Position numbers and translations under genes: made by a program | Shown here: positions 8,788-19,049 of the stretch, piece after piece | How the letters are laid out: every line of letters starts with the position of its first letter | How positions within the stretch are numbered: position 1 is the stretch's first letter | Assembly: GCA_013426805.1 (NCBI GenBank) | Contig: JACDZG010000062.1 | Coordinates: 1 to 39,994, forward strand | Reading direction: 5' to 3' | Length of the DNA stretch: 39,994 nucleotides | Source: Chromatiaceae bacterium | GTDB lineage: Bacteria > Pseudomonadota > Gammaproteobacteria > Chromatiales > Chromatiaceae | The notes under the pieces: generated by a model | What the model saw: only the letters and a program-made list of their open reading frames with translations | The model's database searches: none | Told to the model about the DNA's origin: nothing

Positions 8788-9020
8788 TCGAGGTCTGAGG
8801 TGATTTCCGAAGAACTTCGTACCACGCGAGATCGACCGCCGGGGACCCAGGCGACGCGACCGGAGGCCGACGCTTTAGCGGGCGGCAGTGCCGCGTCCGG
8901 CTGAAGCCTCGACCTCCGGTTTGTTGTACGGGCGCAGCAAGATCCGCAGGTGGCTGTAGGGACGACTAAAGTCGCCCCTACACGTCGGTAGATCATTTCT
9001 CGGAGATCACCTGAAGGATG
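8788..9020 (-). repeat. Interspersed composite repeat, copy 1 (inverted)
   Basis: The reverse complement of this stretch aligns over about 200 bp with 38720-38955. It contains, in order on the minus strand, a GTAGGGGCGACTTTAGTCG hairpin, CTGCGGATCTTGCTGC, GGAGGTCGAGGCTTCAGCCG, CCCGCTAAAGCGTCGGCCTC and GATCTCGCG, then GTACGAAGTTCTTCGGAAATC. It is non-coding. The remainder of 8664-9141 shows no gene. Confidence 0.8.
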
Positions 9021-9141
9021 GCACGCTGCGCTTTGTCTCTCCAACAATCGATGATCCCGCCGACTCACATCAGTTTCGGTCACACCCGTTGCACGGGTCC
9101 GCCGACGGCGCCTTCGTGCTCGTCCGTGGCGTCTCTAAGCG

Positions 9142-9424
9142 CTAGCAGTCTGTCGGACTTTAGGCGATTTCCGAATAAGACGCTATCAAGAATCAAGCTC
9201 CGTAGGAGCCCGCTTGCGGGCGACGTGACCTGCCGGAATCGCGTCATTGTGCCCCACCCGTCGCCCGCAAGCGGGCTCCTACGGGTTGGATGCGTCATTG
9301 TGCCCCCACCTCCTACGGGTTGGATTTTTCGCGGAAATCACCTTACGTTAGAGTGTGGAGCAACAAAAAGCCTTTATCTTGACTCATACCCTAATCCTAG
9401 GGGCTAAGTCCGACAGGCTGCTAG
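9142..9424. mobile_element. MITE-like element with 19-bp terminal inverted repeats
   Basis: The left end CTAGCAGTCTGTCGGACTT (9142-9160) and right end AAGTCCGACAGGCTGCTAG (9406-9424) are inverted repeats matching at 18 of 19 positions. The 283-bp interior has no credible ORF. It holds an inverted pair (GTAGGAGCCCGCTTGCGGGC near 9202 and its complement near 9265-9285) with a further short copy at about 9310. IR-bounded DNA of this size without a transposase fits a non-autonomous derivative of an IS. Which IS family mobilises it cannot be told from here. The target duplication is unclear because CTAG is itself palindromic. Confidence 0.65.
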
Positions 9425-9549
9425 GAAGGGAACGCAAAACCGACCTCCGAGGACGATGCTTCACTTGGCGAAGTGCGCTTCTCCACTCAGTACACGATAG
9501 AAACGTGGTCTGTTCCTGTTTCCCTGTTGCGCCACCCGATTTCCGCTCT

Positions 9550-9846
9550 TTACGCGAAGGTCGCTACCGGAACCGGGCGAGTTACTGCTAACGCCTTACG
9601 ATGCGCCTTCACCCGCTCGATCTCATGCATGGTCGCTGCGGTAAAATATGACTCCCCGCAATTGCCGCAAGAAATTGATGGAATGCCTTCAATAACAAGT
9701 AACTTGTCACCTTTTCCAAAACTCCGCGTCACAAGGCGGTGATGGAGATTTGAACTTCCGCAGTAAGCGCAATTCTCAGATGACGTAGACTGTGATGAAG
9801 ATGAGTTCGCCACTGAAGCCGATCTTGACGACAGCTTCCGCTTCAT
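9550..9846 (-). CDS. YgiT-type zinc-finger protein (antitoxin-like)
   Basis: The C-terminal 75 residues show a YgiT/MqsA-N-type zinc finger: CAYCGSSNLHHRLV, then GIPSISCGNCGESYF, followed by a helical tail (MHEIERVKAHRKAL). The two CxxC pairs should bind zinc. These proteins usually pair with a small toxin, here the upstream DUF4258 gene. The start is unclear: the nearest in-frame ATG (9846) lies inside the DUF4258 gene and gives a Ser-rich out-of-frame leader, while after the DUF4258 stop (9776) no standard start precedes the first Cys. Either a non-standard start is used or the 5' end is damaged. Confidence 0.65.
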   Translation of the reverse strand: MKRKLSSRSASVANSSSSQSTSSENCAYCGSSNLHHRLVTRSFGKGDKLLVIEGIPSISCGNCGESYFTAATMHEIERVKAHRKALAVTRPVPVATFA

Positions 9847-10051
9847 AGTCTGCGATGCTTCTGCCGTTGACGACGTGCTTCGTTTCATCTGTTTCTCCGT
9901 CATGTTGTCGCTCGACAATCCGGCCAGTGAGGACGATGCTTTCCAGGTCAAGGATTGTCAGGTCATCGTCTTCGAGTTCATCTGCTGCGTGATGCGCGAC
10001 GACGTAGTTCTTTGAGCGAATCAGCTCGCGATAGATGCCGATCGTGGTCAC
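9776..10051 (-). CDS. DUF4258 domain protein (toxin-like)
   Basis: A 91-residue protein beginning MTTIGIYRELIRSKNYVVAH. It has the DUF4258 pattern: a helix with HHAADELEDDDLTILDLE, then IVLTGRIVERQHDGE, TKHVVNGRSI, and a terminal strand pair with AVVKIGFSGELIFITVYVI. DUF4258 proteins resemble RelE/BrnT-type small RNases and commonly sit next to a YgiT zinc-finger gene, as here (the stop abuts the next gene on the same strand). Type II toxin-antitoxin function is inferred from family and arrangement. Length is normal and the frame is intact. Confidence 0.8.
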   Translation of the reverse strand: MTTIGIYRELIRSKNYVVAHHAADELEDDDLTILDLESIVLTGRIVERQHDGETDETKHVVNGRSIADYEAEAVVKIGFSGELIFITVYVI

Positions 10052-10184
10052 AAGTTGCGTTTAGCGCATGCTGGTCATGGCCGCTATGACCGAGAAACAA
10101 CGGCCGGATGAACGATTTCGCTTTTTCTCAATTGGTTGGAATTCCGGGGGACAGTTTACTCAAATGCGTCTGCCGCAGAGTATG

Positions 10185-10306
10185 AAATAAATAAATCGAC
10201 CGCTCAGGTATGGCGCGGAGCAGATCCAGCACCTCCTGCGCGCTGCGCTGGCCGCGGCGAATCGCGCGCAAGAGGATTCCTAAGGCCCGGCATCGCAAAC
10301 GACCAC
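10185..10306 (-). pseudogene. PIN-domain toxin (DUF3368/VapC-like) reduced to its two ends
   Basis: From GTG 10306 the minus strand reads VVVCDAGP, the N-terminal strand with the first PIN aspartate, and then hits TAG at once. After it the sequence continues as GILLRAIRRGQRSAQEVLDL and LRAIPERS, matching the C-terminal helix region of DUF3368 toxins. The roughly 100 residues between, with the remaining acidic active-site residues, are deleted. It lies directly downstream of an intact antitoxin, as expected of the pair. Confidence 0.6.
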
Positions 10307-10319
10307 ACGGGCGATGCGG

Positions 10320-10517
10320 CTATCCGTCGCCACGCAGACCCCACTCGAGATCCTCACGAACGAACGCCTCGCTCAGCTCCGCGCTGTGCGAACTCAAGTA
10401 GCAACGCAGTGCGTCGGTGAGGATCTCGTCGAGGTCGCTCGCCCAGCCGTCGCGGATCAGGATTGCCGCCTGCTGTGCCAAGCGATCGGGGATATCAGCC
10501 TGAATGGATGTCGTCAT
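10320..10517 (-). CDS. Small antitoxin-like protein, orphaned
   Basis: A 65-residue protein from ATG 10517: MTTSIQADIPDRLAQQAAIL, then RDGWASDLDEILTDALRCYL, then SELSEAF-type helices ending DLEWGLRGDG. The layout (short N-terminal strand, two helices, acidic C-terminal tail) is that of ribbon-helix-helix-like antitoxins paired with DUF3368 PIN toxins. The partner gene starts 13 nt downstream but has lost its middle, so the antitoxin has no visible toxin. Its role as a DNA-binding antitoxin is inference. Confidence 0.65.
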   Translation of the reverse strand: MTTSIQADIPDRLAQQAAILIRDGWASDLDEILTDALRCYLSSHSAELSEAFVREDLEWGLRGDG

Positions 10518-10732
10518 GGCGGGTTCGGTCGATGCGCTCGGCGACCAAGTAAAGAACAAGGGTAACCGATGTGATAAGGGAAAGTAACCAGCCCGCACGC
10601 GCAGTGAGGGCGTCCGGGCCGCCCGGCCCGCGGGGTCTCCCGCCAGGCGGAATCCGCGGTCACCGCGGCGAGACTGCGCGGGTATTCACCAAATTCTGCG
10701 CCCGCGAGCGGCCGTTCCTCCGGCTGACGGCC

Positions 10733-10915
10733 ATGGCGCCCGCGCCACCCCCGAACACAAAAACCGCTCGGGCCGAGGTTCCGACCGCCCGCGTGCGGAA
10801 GCTGCTGGTCCAGGGCGAGGCCGATTGCGCCCAGGGGCGGACCATCGCCCAGGAGGACCTGTTCGGCGACCTACGTCGGGAACTCACCGGCCCCAGAGCA
10901 GACGACGCGGTCTAG
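10733..10915 (+). CDS. Small protein, possibly antitoxin-like
   Basis: A 60-residue ORF from ATG 10733. After a Pro-rich start it reads ARVRKLLVQGEADCAQGRTI and AQEDLFGDLRREL. The pattern of a basic helix, a GxAxxxxGRT turn and an acidic second helix recalls short antitoxins that guard RelE-like toxins, but no toxin follows. A longer reading from 10571 exists with an unconvincing N-terminus. Coding status is uncertain. Confidence 0.35.
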   Translation: MAPAPPPNTKTARAEVPTARVRKLLVQGEADCAQGRTIAQEDLFGDLRRELTGPRADDAV

Positions 10916-11100
10916 CACCCGTGGCTCGGATAAGGGTCTGCCGTTGAGCCACTGCCGAACCCCCGGTTACCCCGCCGCATCGGCCCCCTGGAGTTCCGGC
11001 TGGAGTTCCGGGGACAGTTTTGGAGGTCTATCCTCCGCTTCAAACCGGCTCTTGCTCTTGGCGCTACGTCGGTCGGTCCAAGCCCGATCGCTACGCGAAA

Positions 11101-11176
11101 AGCGTCGGCCTCCGGTCTCGGCGCCCCGCTCACCGGAGGTTGAGCTCGCGCGGTAGGAAATGCTTCGGAAATCGCC
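11101..11176 (+). repeat. Partial copy of the interspersed composite repeat
   Basis: AGCGTCGGCCTCCGGTC and the following CTCACCGGAGGTTGAGCTCG and TGCTTCGGAAATCGCC match the right half of the repeat at 38870-38950. The rest of the gene-free stretch 10916-11333 holds a TTCCGGGGACAGTTTTGGAG block, also seen near 10140, and presumably the lolC promoter, which I could not pinpoint. Confidence 0.65.
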
Positions 11177-11333
11177 GAAGCATACCCCCCAGAGAAACCG
11201 GGAGAAATTTGAAGCGCCTGGGTTTTTCACCGGCATGCAGTGGCATCAGGCGCAAGCGTTGGGAACATCAGGGCCGCGTTCGCGGCGGGCGTCTCCGGAC
11301 AAGGAACCGCCCTTTGTGGTTTAATACCGCCCC

Positions 11334-12584
11334 ATGTTTCATCCCCTCCCCCTCTATATCGGCCTGCGCTACACCCGCGCGAAGCGCCGCAACCATTTCA
11401 TCTCGTTTATCTCGCTGGTCTCCATGCTGGGGATCACGCTCGGCATCATGGCCTTGATCGTGGTGCTGTCGGTGATGAACGGGTTCCACCAGGAAATCCG
11501 CGAGCGGATCCTGTCGATGGCCTCCCATGCGACCCTGTCCGACCCCTACGGCGGCGGCATGACCGACTGGCGCGAGGGACTGGCGAAAGTCCGCGTTCAC
11601 CAGGATGTGGTGGGCGCCGCACCCTTCGTGGAAGTGCAGGCGATGCTGGTCGGCCCGTCCAACGTGAGTGGGGCGCTGGTACGCGGCATCCTGCCGGTCG
11701 ATGAGGATCAGGTGTCGGATCTGCGCCGCCAGATGGAGAGCGGGTCGGTGGACGATCTGGTCCCCGGCGATTTCCGCATCATCCTGGGTGAAGAGCTCGC
11801 CGCTTATCTGGGGGTGGGTCCGGGCGACAAGGTCACCGTGGTCACCCCCCAGGTGACCGCCACCCCGGTCGGCGTCATGCCGCGGCTCAAGCGGTTCACC
11901 GTGAGCGGGATTTTTTCGGTCGGCATGGCGGACTATGACCGCAGCGCGGCCTTCATCCAGATGGACGACGCGGCCAAGTTGATGGCCCTGGGTGACGGGG
12001 TCACCGGCATCCGGCTCAAGCTTACCGACATGTGGGAAGCCCCCCGGATGGCACTGAAGATCGCCGAGGATCTGGGCGGCGTCTATCGCGTGATCGACTG
12101 GACGCAGGTCCACGCCAATTTCTTCCGGGCGCTGGCGGTCGAGAAGCGGATGATGAGCATCATCCTGTTCCTGATCGTCGCGGTGGCGGCCTTCAATATC
12201 GTTTCCGCGCTGGTCATGGTGGTCACGGACAAGCGCTCCGACATCGCGGTGCTGCGTACCCTGGGCGCCTCGCCGGGCACCGTGATGCGCATCTTCATCG
12301 TCCAGGGCACCGCCATCGGACTGGTGGGCACCCTGATGGGGGTCATCGTCGGCGTGCTGTTCGCCATCAATCTCGAAGCGATCGTCGGTTTCGTCGAGGC
12401 CGCCTTCCACGTGCACTTCCTCGACCCGAGCATCTACTACATCAGCGATCTGCCATCCGATGTCCATTGGCAGGACGTGGTGCTGATCGCCGGCTCAGCC
12501 TTCTTCATGTCCGTCCTCGCGACCCTGTATCCAGCCTGGCGCGCGGCCAACACCCAGCCGGCCGAGGCGCTGCGCTATGAATAG
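11334..12584 (+). CDS. lolC: Lipoprotein-releasing ABC transporter permease LolC/LolE
   Basis: A 416-residue inner-membrane permease of the Lol system, which extracts mature outer-membrane lipoproteins and hands them to LolA. It starts [20 protein letters not shown], the hallmark LolC/E N-terminus. The first membrane span ([20 protein letters not shown]) is followed by a large periplasmic MacB-like domain (about 50-265) and then the FtsX domain with three spans ([40 protein letters not shown], and one near 385). The C-terminus is [18 protein letters not shown]. It overlaps lolD by 8 nt, so translation is probably coupled. LolC, LolE or a single LolF-type permease cannot be told apart; only one permease gene is seen here. 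Confidence 0.93.
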   Translation: MFHPLPLYIGLRYTRAKRRNHFISFISLVSMLGITLGIMALIVVLSVMNGFHQEIRERILSMASHATLSDPYGGGMTDWREGLAKVRVHQDVVGAAPFVEVQAMLVGPSNVSGALVRGILPVDEDQVSDLRRQMESGSVDDLVPGDFRIILGEELAAYLGVGPGDKVTVVTPQVTATPVGVMPRLKRFTVSGIFSVGMADYDRSAAFIQMDDAAKLMALGDGVTGIRLKLTDMWEAPRMALKIAEDLGGVYRVIDWTQVHANFFRALAVEKRMMSIILFLIVAVAAFNIVSALVMVVTDKRSDIAVLRTLGASPGTVMRIFIVQGTAIGLVGTLMGVIVGVLFAINLEAIVGFVEAAFHVHFLDPSIYYISDLPSDVHWQDVVLIAGSAFFMSVLATLYPAWRAANTQPAEALRYE

Positions 12585-13317
12585 CCCGCCACCTGACACA
12601 GACGGCTCCGCGGCCGCACCGGTGCTGGACATCCAGGGGCTCGGAAAGACCTTCAGCGAGGGTCCGCAGGAAGTCGAAGTGCTGCGCGGGGTGAACCTGC
12701 GGGTGGCCTCCGGCGCCCGGGTCGCCATCGTCGGCTCATCGGGCTCCGGCAAGAGCACCCTGCTGCACTGCATCGGCGGGCTCGACCGGCCCACCGCCGG
12801 GCGGGTCAGTTGGCTTGGCCAGGACATCGGGCACCTCTCGGAGGCGCGGCGCGGGCGCTTGCGCAACCGACACCTGGGCTTCGTCTATCAGTTTCACCAC
12901 CTGCTGCCGGAGTTCACGGCCGTCGAGAATGTGGCCATGCCGCTGCTGATCGGCGGCGCGTCGTCGGCCGAGGCCCGGGCCAAGGCCGAGGCGATCCTCG
13001 CGCGGGTCGGGCTGACCCAGCGCGGCACCCACAAACCATCGGAACTCTCCGGCGGCGAGCGCCAGCGCGCGGCGATCGCCCGCGCCCTGGTGACCCGCCC
13101 GGCCTGCCTGCTGGCGGACGAACCGACCGGCAATCTGGACCGCCACACGGCGGGCCAGGTTTACGAACTGATGCTGGAACTGAATGCGGCGATCGGCACC
13201 GCGCTGGTGATCGTCACCCACGACCTGAGCCTGGCTGGACGCATGGATCAGATCTGGCGGCTGGACGACGGCGTGCTGACCGCCGATGCGGACAAGGCCG
13301 CGGCCAGTTCCCGATAG
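12577..13317 (+). CDS. lolD: Lipoprotein-releasing ABC transporter ATP-binding protein LolD
   Basis: A 246-residue ABC ATPase powering lipoprotein release with LolC/E. Walker A is [12 protein letters not shown] (about 50-60), the Q-loop region reads [20 protein letters not shown] (a LolD-typical sequence), the signature is ELSGGERQR, Walker B is [12 protein letters not shown] and the H-loop is VTHD. The extended N-terminus (15-20 residues, Pro/Asp/Ala-rich) is dispensable-looking. It starts inside the 3' end of lolC, and its last 70 bp overlap the 3' end of the convergent DUF2062 gene. Confidence 0.95.
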   Translation: MNSPPPDTDGSAAAPVLDIQGLGKTFSEGPQEVEVLRGVNLRVASGARVAIVGSSGSGKSTLLHCIGGLDRPTAGRVSWLGQDIGHLSEARRGRLRNRHLGFVYQFHHLLPEFTAVENVAMPLLIGGASSAEARAKAEAILARVGLTQRGTHKPSELSGGERQRAAIARALVTRPACLLADEPTGNLDRHTAGQVYELMLELNAAIGTALVIVTHDLSLAGRMDQIWRLDDGVLTADADKAAASSR

Positions 13318-13814
13318 CGCTGCTTGCGCCGCCGGATCTCCCGCACCAGGCGGCGGCGCCACAGGGCCTGTGCCCCGCAATACCCGAGGGCACTGCTGAT
13401 GACGGCGCAGACCAACATGCCAAGCCCCAGCGGCGCCATCACCGCACTCCAGTTGTGCCAGTCGGTCCAGAAACCCAGATCGAACCCCTTGGGCGGCACG
13501 CCCAGCAGCCAACTGCCCACCAGGTAGGCGAAATAGAACATGGGCGGGATGGTCAGCGGGTTGGTGATCCACACCAGCACCACCGCGAGCGGCAGGTTCA
13601 CCCGCAGCACGATCGCCGCTGCCGCGGCCAGCACCATCTGGCCGAACGGCGGCATAAACATCATGAAGAAACCCACCGCGACAGCCCCGGCGACGGAGCG
13701 GCGGTTCAGATACCACAGTCGCGGGTCATGCAGGCACTTGCCGAACACGGACAACTGGCGATTCTCCAGCAGTCGGCGCGGCGCGGGCATGATGCGTTGG
13801 AGCCATTTTTTCAC
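13248..13814 (-). CDS. DUF2062 membrane protein
   Basis: A 188-residue protein from GTG 13814 ([20 protein letters not shown]). DUF2062 features: [24 protein letters not shown], then [24 protein letters not shown] (the conserved WITNPLT motif) and a last span with [18 protein letters not shown], giving about three to four membrane segments and a basic C-terminus ([18 protein letters not shown]). Function is unknown, though it often neighbours lol and comEC genes in gammaproteobacteria. The 3' end overlaps lolD antisense by 70 bp; the 5' end is 77 bp from the divergent comEC start. Confidence 0.9.
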   Translation of the reverse strand: MKKWLQRIMPAPRRLLENRQLSVFGKCLHDPRLWYLNRRSVAGAVAVGFFMMFMPPFGQMVLAAAAAIVLRVNLPLAVVLVWITNPLTIPPMFYFAYLVGSWLLGVPPKGFDLGFWTDWHNWSAVMAPLGLGMLVCAVISSALGYCGAQALWRRRLVREIRRRKQRYRELAAALSASAVSTPSSSRQI

Positions 13815-13891
13815 GTCGCGGTTTTGTCGTCTCAGGCCGCTTGAATCAATCCCGGATGGGTTGCCGATCAAACCGACCGACCGGGGAACCG

Positions 13892-16315
13892 ATGGTACCG
13901 AGACCCTGTGACGGTTCGGCGAACGGCCCTCAACATCCGGCCAACCTGGCGCGCCTGGGGCTGGCCTTCGCCTCCGGAATCGGCGCCTTCTATCTGACGC
14001 CGACCATGCCCCCGGCCTGGACCGCCGCGGTGCTCGGCGTTCTGGCGATCACGCTCGGCCTGTTCAAGCAGCCGCGACTCTGCCGCGTGCTGGCCGCGCT
14101 GTGCGCAGGTCTCCTCTATGCCCAGGCCCACACCGCGCTCCAACTCGCCAACCCGTTTCCGGACGCGCTCGCCCGCACGCCCATCACCATCGAGGGGCGC
14201 ATCGCCTCACTGCCCGCCGAGCTGGACCTGGGCCGCCGCTTCCTCTTTGCGGTCGAACAGGCCAGCGCCGACGGCCAACCCCTGCCCTTCACCGGTTTGG
14301 TGCGGGTCTCCTGGTACGAGGACGCGCCGCGCCTGCGCGCCGGCGAGCGCTGGCGCCTGCCGGTGCGGCTCAAACCGCCGCACGGCTTCGCCAACCCCGG
14401 CGGGTTCGACTTCGAGCGCTGGCTCTTCGCCCAGGGGATCAAGGCCACCGGCAGTGTCCGCCGCGGTGCGGGCGCCGAGCGACTCGATGCGGGACCCGGC
14501 CTTTACCGGCTGACGCGCGCCCGCCAGAACCTCAATGACCATCTGGCCGCGGTGCTGGGCGAGGCCCGCGCCCTGCCCCTGGTCCAGGCCCTGGTGACCG
14601 GCGATCAGTCCGGCTTCGAGCGCGGCGACTGGGAGGCCATGACCCGCACCGGCACCAGCCATCTGGTCGCCATCTCCGGGCTGAACCTGGGGTTGATCGC
14701 GGCGGTTGCTTTCATCCTCATCCGTTGGCTCTGGTCACACCAACCGCGGCTCACCCTGGCGCTGGCCGCCCCGCGCGCGGCAGCGGTCGGCGCCTGCCTC
14801 GCCGCCTTGGCCTATGCCGCCCTGGCCGGCTTCTCGGTGTCGACCCAGCGCGCCCTGATCATGGCCGCCGTGGTCTTTTCGGTCTTGTTCTGGGAGCGGA
14901 CGCCGCGCCACTGGCACGCCCTCATCCTGGCCCTGATCGCGGTCCTGGTGGTCGACCCCAGGGCGGTGCTGGCCTTCGGATTCTGGCTCTCGTTCGCCGC
15001 GGTGGCAGTGCTGTTGTTCAATCTCGGGCAGCGCCTGCCCAGCCGTGACCTCTGGACCCGCTGGGGACGGGCGCAATGGGCCGTCGCGCTGGGCTTGCTG
15101 CCGCTCTTGCTGCTCCAGTTCGGCCGCGCTTCGGCCATCGCGCCGCTGGTGAATCTGGTGGCCGAACCACTCTTCACCCTGCTGCTGTTTCCGCTGGTGC
15201 TGGCGACCGCCCTGCTCAGCCTGGTGCCCGGACTGAGCCTGCCGCTGATCCTGACCGCGCAGTTGCTCGACTGGTGTCTGACGGCCCTGGCCTGGATCGC
15301 CGCCTTTCCCTGGGCGGCCTTCGCCCCGCCCCTGGGTCCGCCCTGGGTCTGGCCCTTCGCCTTTCTCGGGGCGGGGCTGTTGCTCGCCCCGCGCGGTCTG
15401 CCGGGGCGCTGGCTGGGGCTGCCGCTGTTGCTGCCGCTGGCCCTGGTCCGGCCGCCGGCGCCCGGTCCGGGCGAGGTCTGGTTCACGCTGCTGGATGTTG
15501 GTCAGGGGCTGAGCGCGGTGGTCCGCACCCAGGCGGGCACCCTGGTCTACGATGCCGGCCCCAGTTTCCCGAGCGGATTCAGCACCGGCGCGGTCGTGGT
15601 CGCGCCCTTTCTGGCCGCGCAAGGCATCGGCCAGGTGGACATGCTGGTGCTGAGTCACGCGGATCGGGATCATGCCGGCGGGGCGGCGGGGCTCATGGAC
15701 CGGCTCCCCGTGCGGCGCGTGCGGAGCGGCGAGCCGGCGACCTTGACCCGCCCGGGCGCCGAGCCGTGCCGGGCGGGTGACGGCTGGGACTGGTCCGGAG
15801 TGCACTTTGAGTTCCTGCACCCACCGGCGCCGCAAGCCGGAGTGAAGGCACTCACGGGCAACGACGCCTCCTGCGTCCTGCGGATCGCGACCGGCACCCG
15901 CGCGATCCTGCTGACCGGGGACGTCGCGACCGGCATCGAGTCACGCCTGGTCGAGCAGTACGGCACCGGCCTGGCTGCCGATGTATTGGTCGCCGGACAC
16001 CACGGCAGTTCGACCTCGACCGGGGCCGCGCTGCTGGATGCGGTCAATCCCCGGCTGGTGCTCTTCGCCGCCGGCTATGCCAATCCATTCGGATTCCCAA
16101 ATGATGCGGTTGCGGAACGCATCGCCACGCGCGCGCTACCCACGCTCGATACGGGTATCACCGGCGCTGTCGAACTACGGCTGGGTGCCGAAGGTTCACT
16201 CGCTGGACCCTGGACCTGGCGCAAGCGATCACGTCGGATTTGGACGCATATCGCTACCGCTGCGCGCCGGGAGGTCGCACCCTCTCCGCATCTGCGGGAT
16301 CAGTATCGGCAGTGA
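13892..16315 (+). CDS. comEC: ComEC/Rec2-type DNA internalization protein
   Basis: An 807-residue polytopic protein forming the inner-membrane channel for single-stranded DNA uptake. Start at ATG 13892 behind GGGGA; an in-frame ATG at 13841 is an alternative. Order: N-terminal spans (about 15-85), DUF4131/OB-like domain (90-200), Competence domain with MTRTGTSHLVAISGLNLGL near 245-265 and about eight further spans, then a C-terminal metallo-beta-lactamase domain from about 515 (LLDVGQGLSAVVRTQAGTLV, SHADRDHAGG, LLTGDV, AGHHGSSTST). The length is typical. The last 62 bp overlap the convergent gene at 16254-16922. No other competence genes are nearby. Confidence 0.93.
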   Translation: MVPRPCDGSANGPQHPANLARLGLAFASGIGAFYLTPTMPPAWTAAVLGVLAITLGLFKQPRLCRVLAALCAGLLYAQAHTALQLANPFPDALARTPITIEGRIASLPAELDLGRRFLFAVEQASADGQPLPFTGLVRVSWYEDAPRLRAGERWRLPVRLKPPHGFANPGGFDFERWLFAQGIKATGSVRRGAGAERLDAGPGLYRLTRARQNLNDHLAAVLGEARALPLVQALVTGDQSGFERGDWEAMTRTGTSHLVAISGLNLGLIAAVAFILIRWLWSHQPRLTLALAAPRAAAVGACLAALAYAALAGFSVSTQRALIMAAVVFSVLFWERTPRHWHALILALIAVLVVDPRAVLAFGFWLSFAAVAVLLFNLGQRLPSRDLWTRWGRAQWAVALGLLPLLLLQFGRASAIAPLVNLVAEPLFTLLLFPLVLATALLSLVPGLSLPLILTAQLLDWCLTALAWIAAFPWAAFAPPLGPPWVWPFAFLGAGLLLAPRGLPGRWLGLPLLLPLALVRPPAPGPGEVWFTLLDVGQGLSAVVRTQAGTLVYDAGPSFPSGFSTGAVVVAPFLAAQGIGQVDMLVLSHADRDHAGGAAGLMDRLPVRRVRSGEPATLTRPGAEPCRAGDGWDWSGVHFEFLHPPAPQAGVKALTGNDASCVLRIATGTRAILLTGDVATGIESRLVEQYGTGLAADVLVAGHHGSSTSTGAALLDAVNPRLVLFAAGYANPFGFPNDAVAERIATRALPTLDTGITGAVELRLGAEGSLAGPWTWRKRSRRIWTHIATAARREVAPSPHLRDQYRQ

Positions 16316-16922
16316 TCGGCCCGGCATCGAATGGTTGGAGCATCTGCTCGCGCTCCGCGGCGCCAAGACCGGAGTGCTCAAGACTGGCGGCGAAGTCGCT
16401 CCTGAGATCGTCGTCGCTGCGCTCCGGCGGATTGATCTCAGAGAGATCGGCGTCATCCATCGCCGCTTCCTCAAGCACCGCTTTCATTTCACGGAAATGC
16501 GCGATCTGCTCGTGACTCGCACCACCCACTTCCAAGCCTTGAATCATTGCGTCCAACTGCTTCAGGCTGGCGTCCCTGGCCTCGATCCGTTGGGCAATGA
16601 GATCGGCCCGGTCGTGCGGCGTCAGTACCCATCCGGGCGGTTGAAATCCGTTCACGTCAGGTGCGACGGCCATTCGGCTGTGCTGCTCTCCGAGCCCTGC
16701 GCGCGCTGCCATGGAGACGCTTTGGGCTGGCGCAACGGACCCCGCTGAACGACCCGCGGGGCCGCCCCCTGTCGGGTGATTGGCGGGGACCGCTGACGCT
16801 GCTGGGCGGCTGGCTGTCGTCAACTCAGCGGTTTCAGTCCCAACGCCGGTGGAGCGGCCGGTCAGGAATCCCGCACCAAAGATTACTAGGGTACCACTCA
16901 GAATCATCGTGTATCGTATCAT
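16254..16922 (-). CDS. Membrane-anchored protein of unknown function
   Basis: A 222-residue protein from ATG 16922. The N-terminus MIRYTMILSGTLVIFGAGFL is a signal anchor or uncleaved signal peptide followed by an Ala/Pro/Ser-rich linker (25-85). The rest is soluble and helical: LTPHDRADLIAQRIEARDAS, LKQLDAMIQGLEVGGASHEQ, HFREMKAVLEEAAMDD, with an acidic tail. No family is recognised. The 3' end overlaps comEC in antisense over 62 bp, and upstream lies the small secreted protein gene on the same strand after about 240 bp. Probably a periplasm-facing structural protein, by inference only. Confidence 0.65.
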   Translation of the reverse strand: MIRYTMILSGTLVIFGAGFLTGRSTGVGTETAELTTASRPAASAVPANHPTGGGPAGRSAGSVAPAQSVSMAARAGLGEQHSRMAVAPDVNGFQPPGWVLTPHDRADLIAQRIEARDASLKQLDAMIQGLEVGGASHEQIAHFREMKAVLEEAAMDDADLSEINPPERSDDDLRSDFAASLEHSGLGAAEREQMLQPFDAGPITADTDPADAERVRPPGAQR

Positions 16923-17165
16923 GGATGCGATCTCTCAACAGCCACGCGAATATTGAGACACTCACGCTGAACGAGCCTATTGGTTTCGCTCGCATTAGAT
17001 ATTCACATCTCATTCAGGGGAATGCGGCAATTCAGCGTCGCCGTCCATGGCACCGGCGTCAATCGCACAGATCGCCCGCGACGCGCGACACGATCAAGCG
17101 GTTTCGTTCTGCATCCGTGCTGCAATCCGCGACGACATCCGGCGGCGCTGTACCCACCGCCGGCC

Positions 17166-17492
17166 CTAATTCGCGTACAGATAGCTTACCGCGCCGCCGT
17201 ACCGATAACTGCCGCTCGTCGGCCACGAGGTATTGCCGCAAACCAGGTAGACATTCTTGTGCAAACTCGCCACGATCGCCCTGGCGATTTCCGGGTCGCT
17301 CGTATAGCAGGAGTAAACGTAAGACGGCACTGCCAGGAAGCTGCTCGGACTAACGTAAATATAGGTATTCGTCGAATCCGCGTAGACCTGTTCGACCGGA
17401 CCGCTGGTCGACGCCGCAGTTGCGACACCCACACCCAAGCAGCCGGCAACGGCCAGAAGCGAAGACTGCACCAGTTTCTGCGTATTCATCAT
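17166..17492 (-). CDS. Small secreted protein
   Basis: A 108-residue protein starting at ATG 17492, with GGAG about 6 nt upstream (a GTG at 17498 is possible). The N-terminus is a Sec signal peptide: NTQKLVQSSLLAVAGCLGVG, then VATAAS with an AxA cleavage site. The mature part is about 85 residues, rich in Tyr and Ser, with two cysteines (SCYTSDPEI and YLVCGNTSW) that could form one disulfide. No family is recognised. It stands alone; the AT-rich 17500-17760 region upstream is the likely promoter area, and includes a 10-bp palindrome TAATGCATTA at 17702. Confidence 0.7.
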   Translation of the reverse strand: MMNTQKLVQSSLLAVAGCLGVGVATAASTSGPVEQVYADSTNTYIYVSPSSFLAVPSYVYSCYTSDPEIARAIVASLHKNVYLVCGNTSWPTSGSYRYGGAVSYLYAN

Positions 17493-17768
17493 GATCACTC
17501 CGATTTATCTGGGACTGATGAGAGATACTGCATACCTGGGCTCGGCGTTAGACGCTGAACCTTGCAATCAAGGCTAGTTGACAACCGCCGGATGTCAAGG
17601 AACCCGCCACGCTGGATCCGGCATTATTTCCATTGAATTATTATTGCATTATGCACACTCCGGTAATCCCGTATCCGCTATTTCTCCAATGACATAAGAC
17701 ATAATGCATTAAGCGAATAAGGAAATAACCGGCGCAGCAGATCACATCGCACGGTTATCCGCCGGACA

Positions 17769-19049
<1,281 letters not shown>

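Noticed and set aside
10136-10160. TTCCGGGGGACAGTTTACTC block as an att site or promoter
   Set aside because: A similar block recurs near 11005 and such GGGGACAGTTT strings are common repeat debris beside RAYT scraps; nothing supports an attachment site.
14735-15835. Minus-strand open frame of 366 codons
   Set aside because: Gln/Arg/Gly-rich antisense shadow of comEC.
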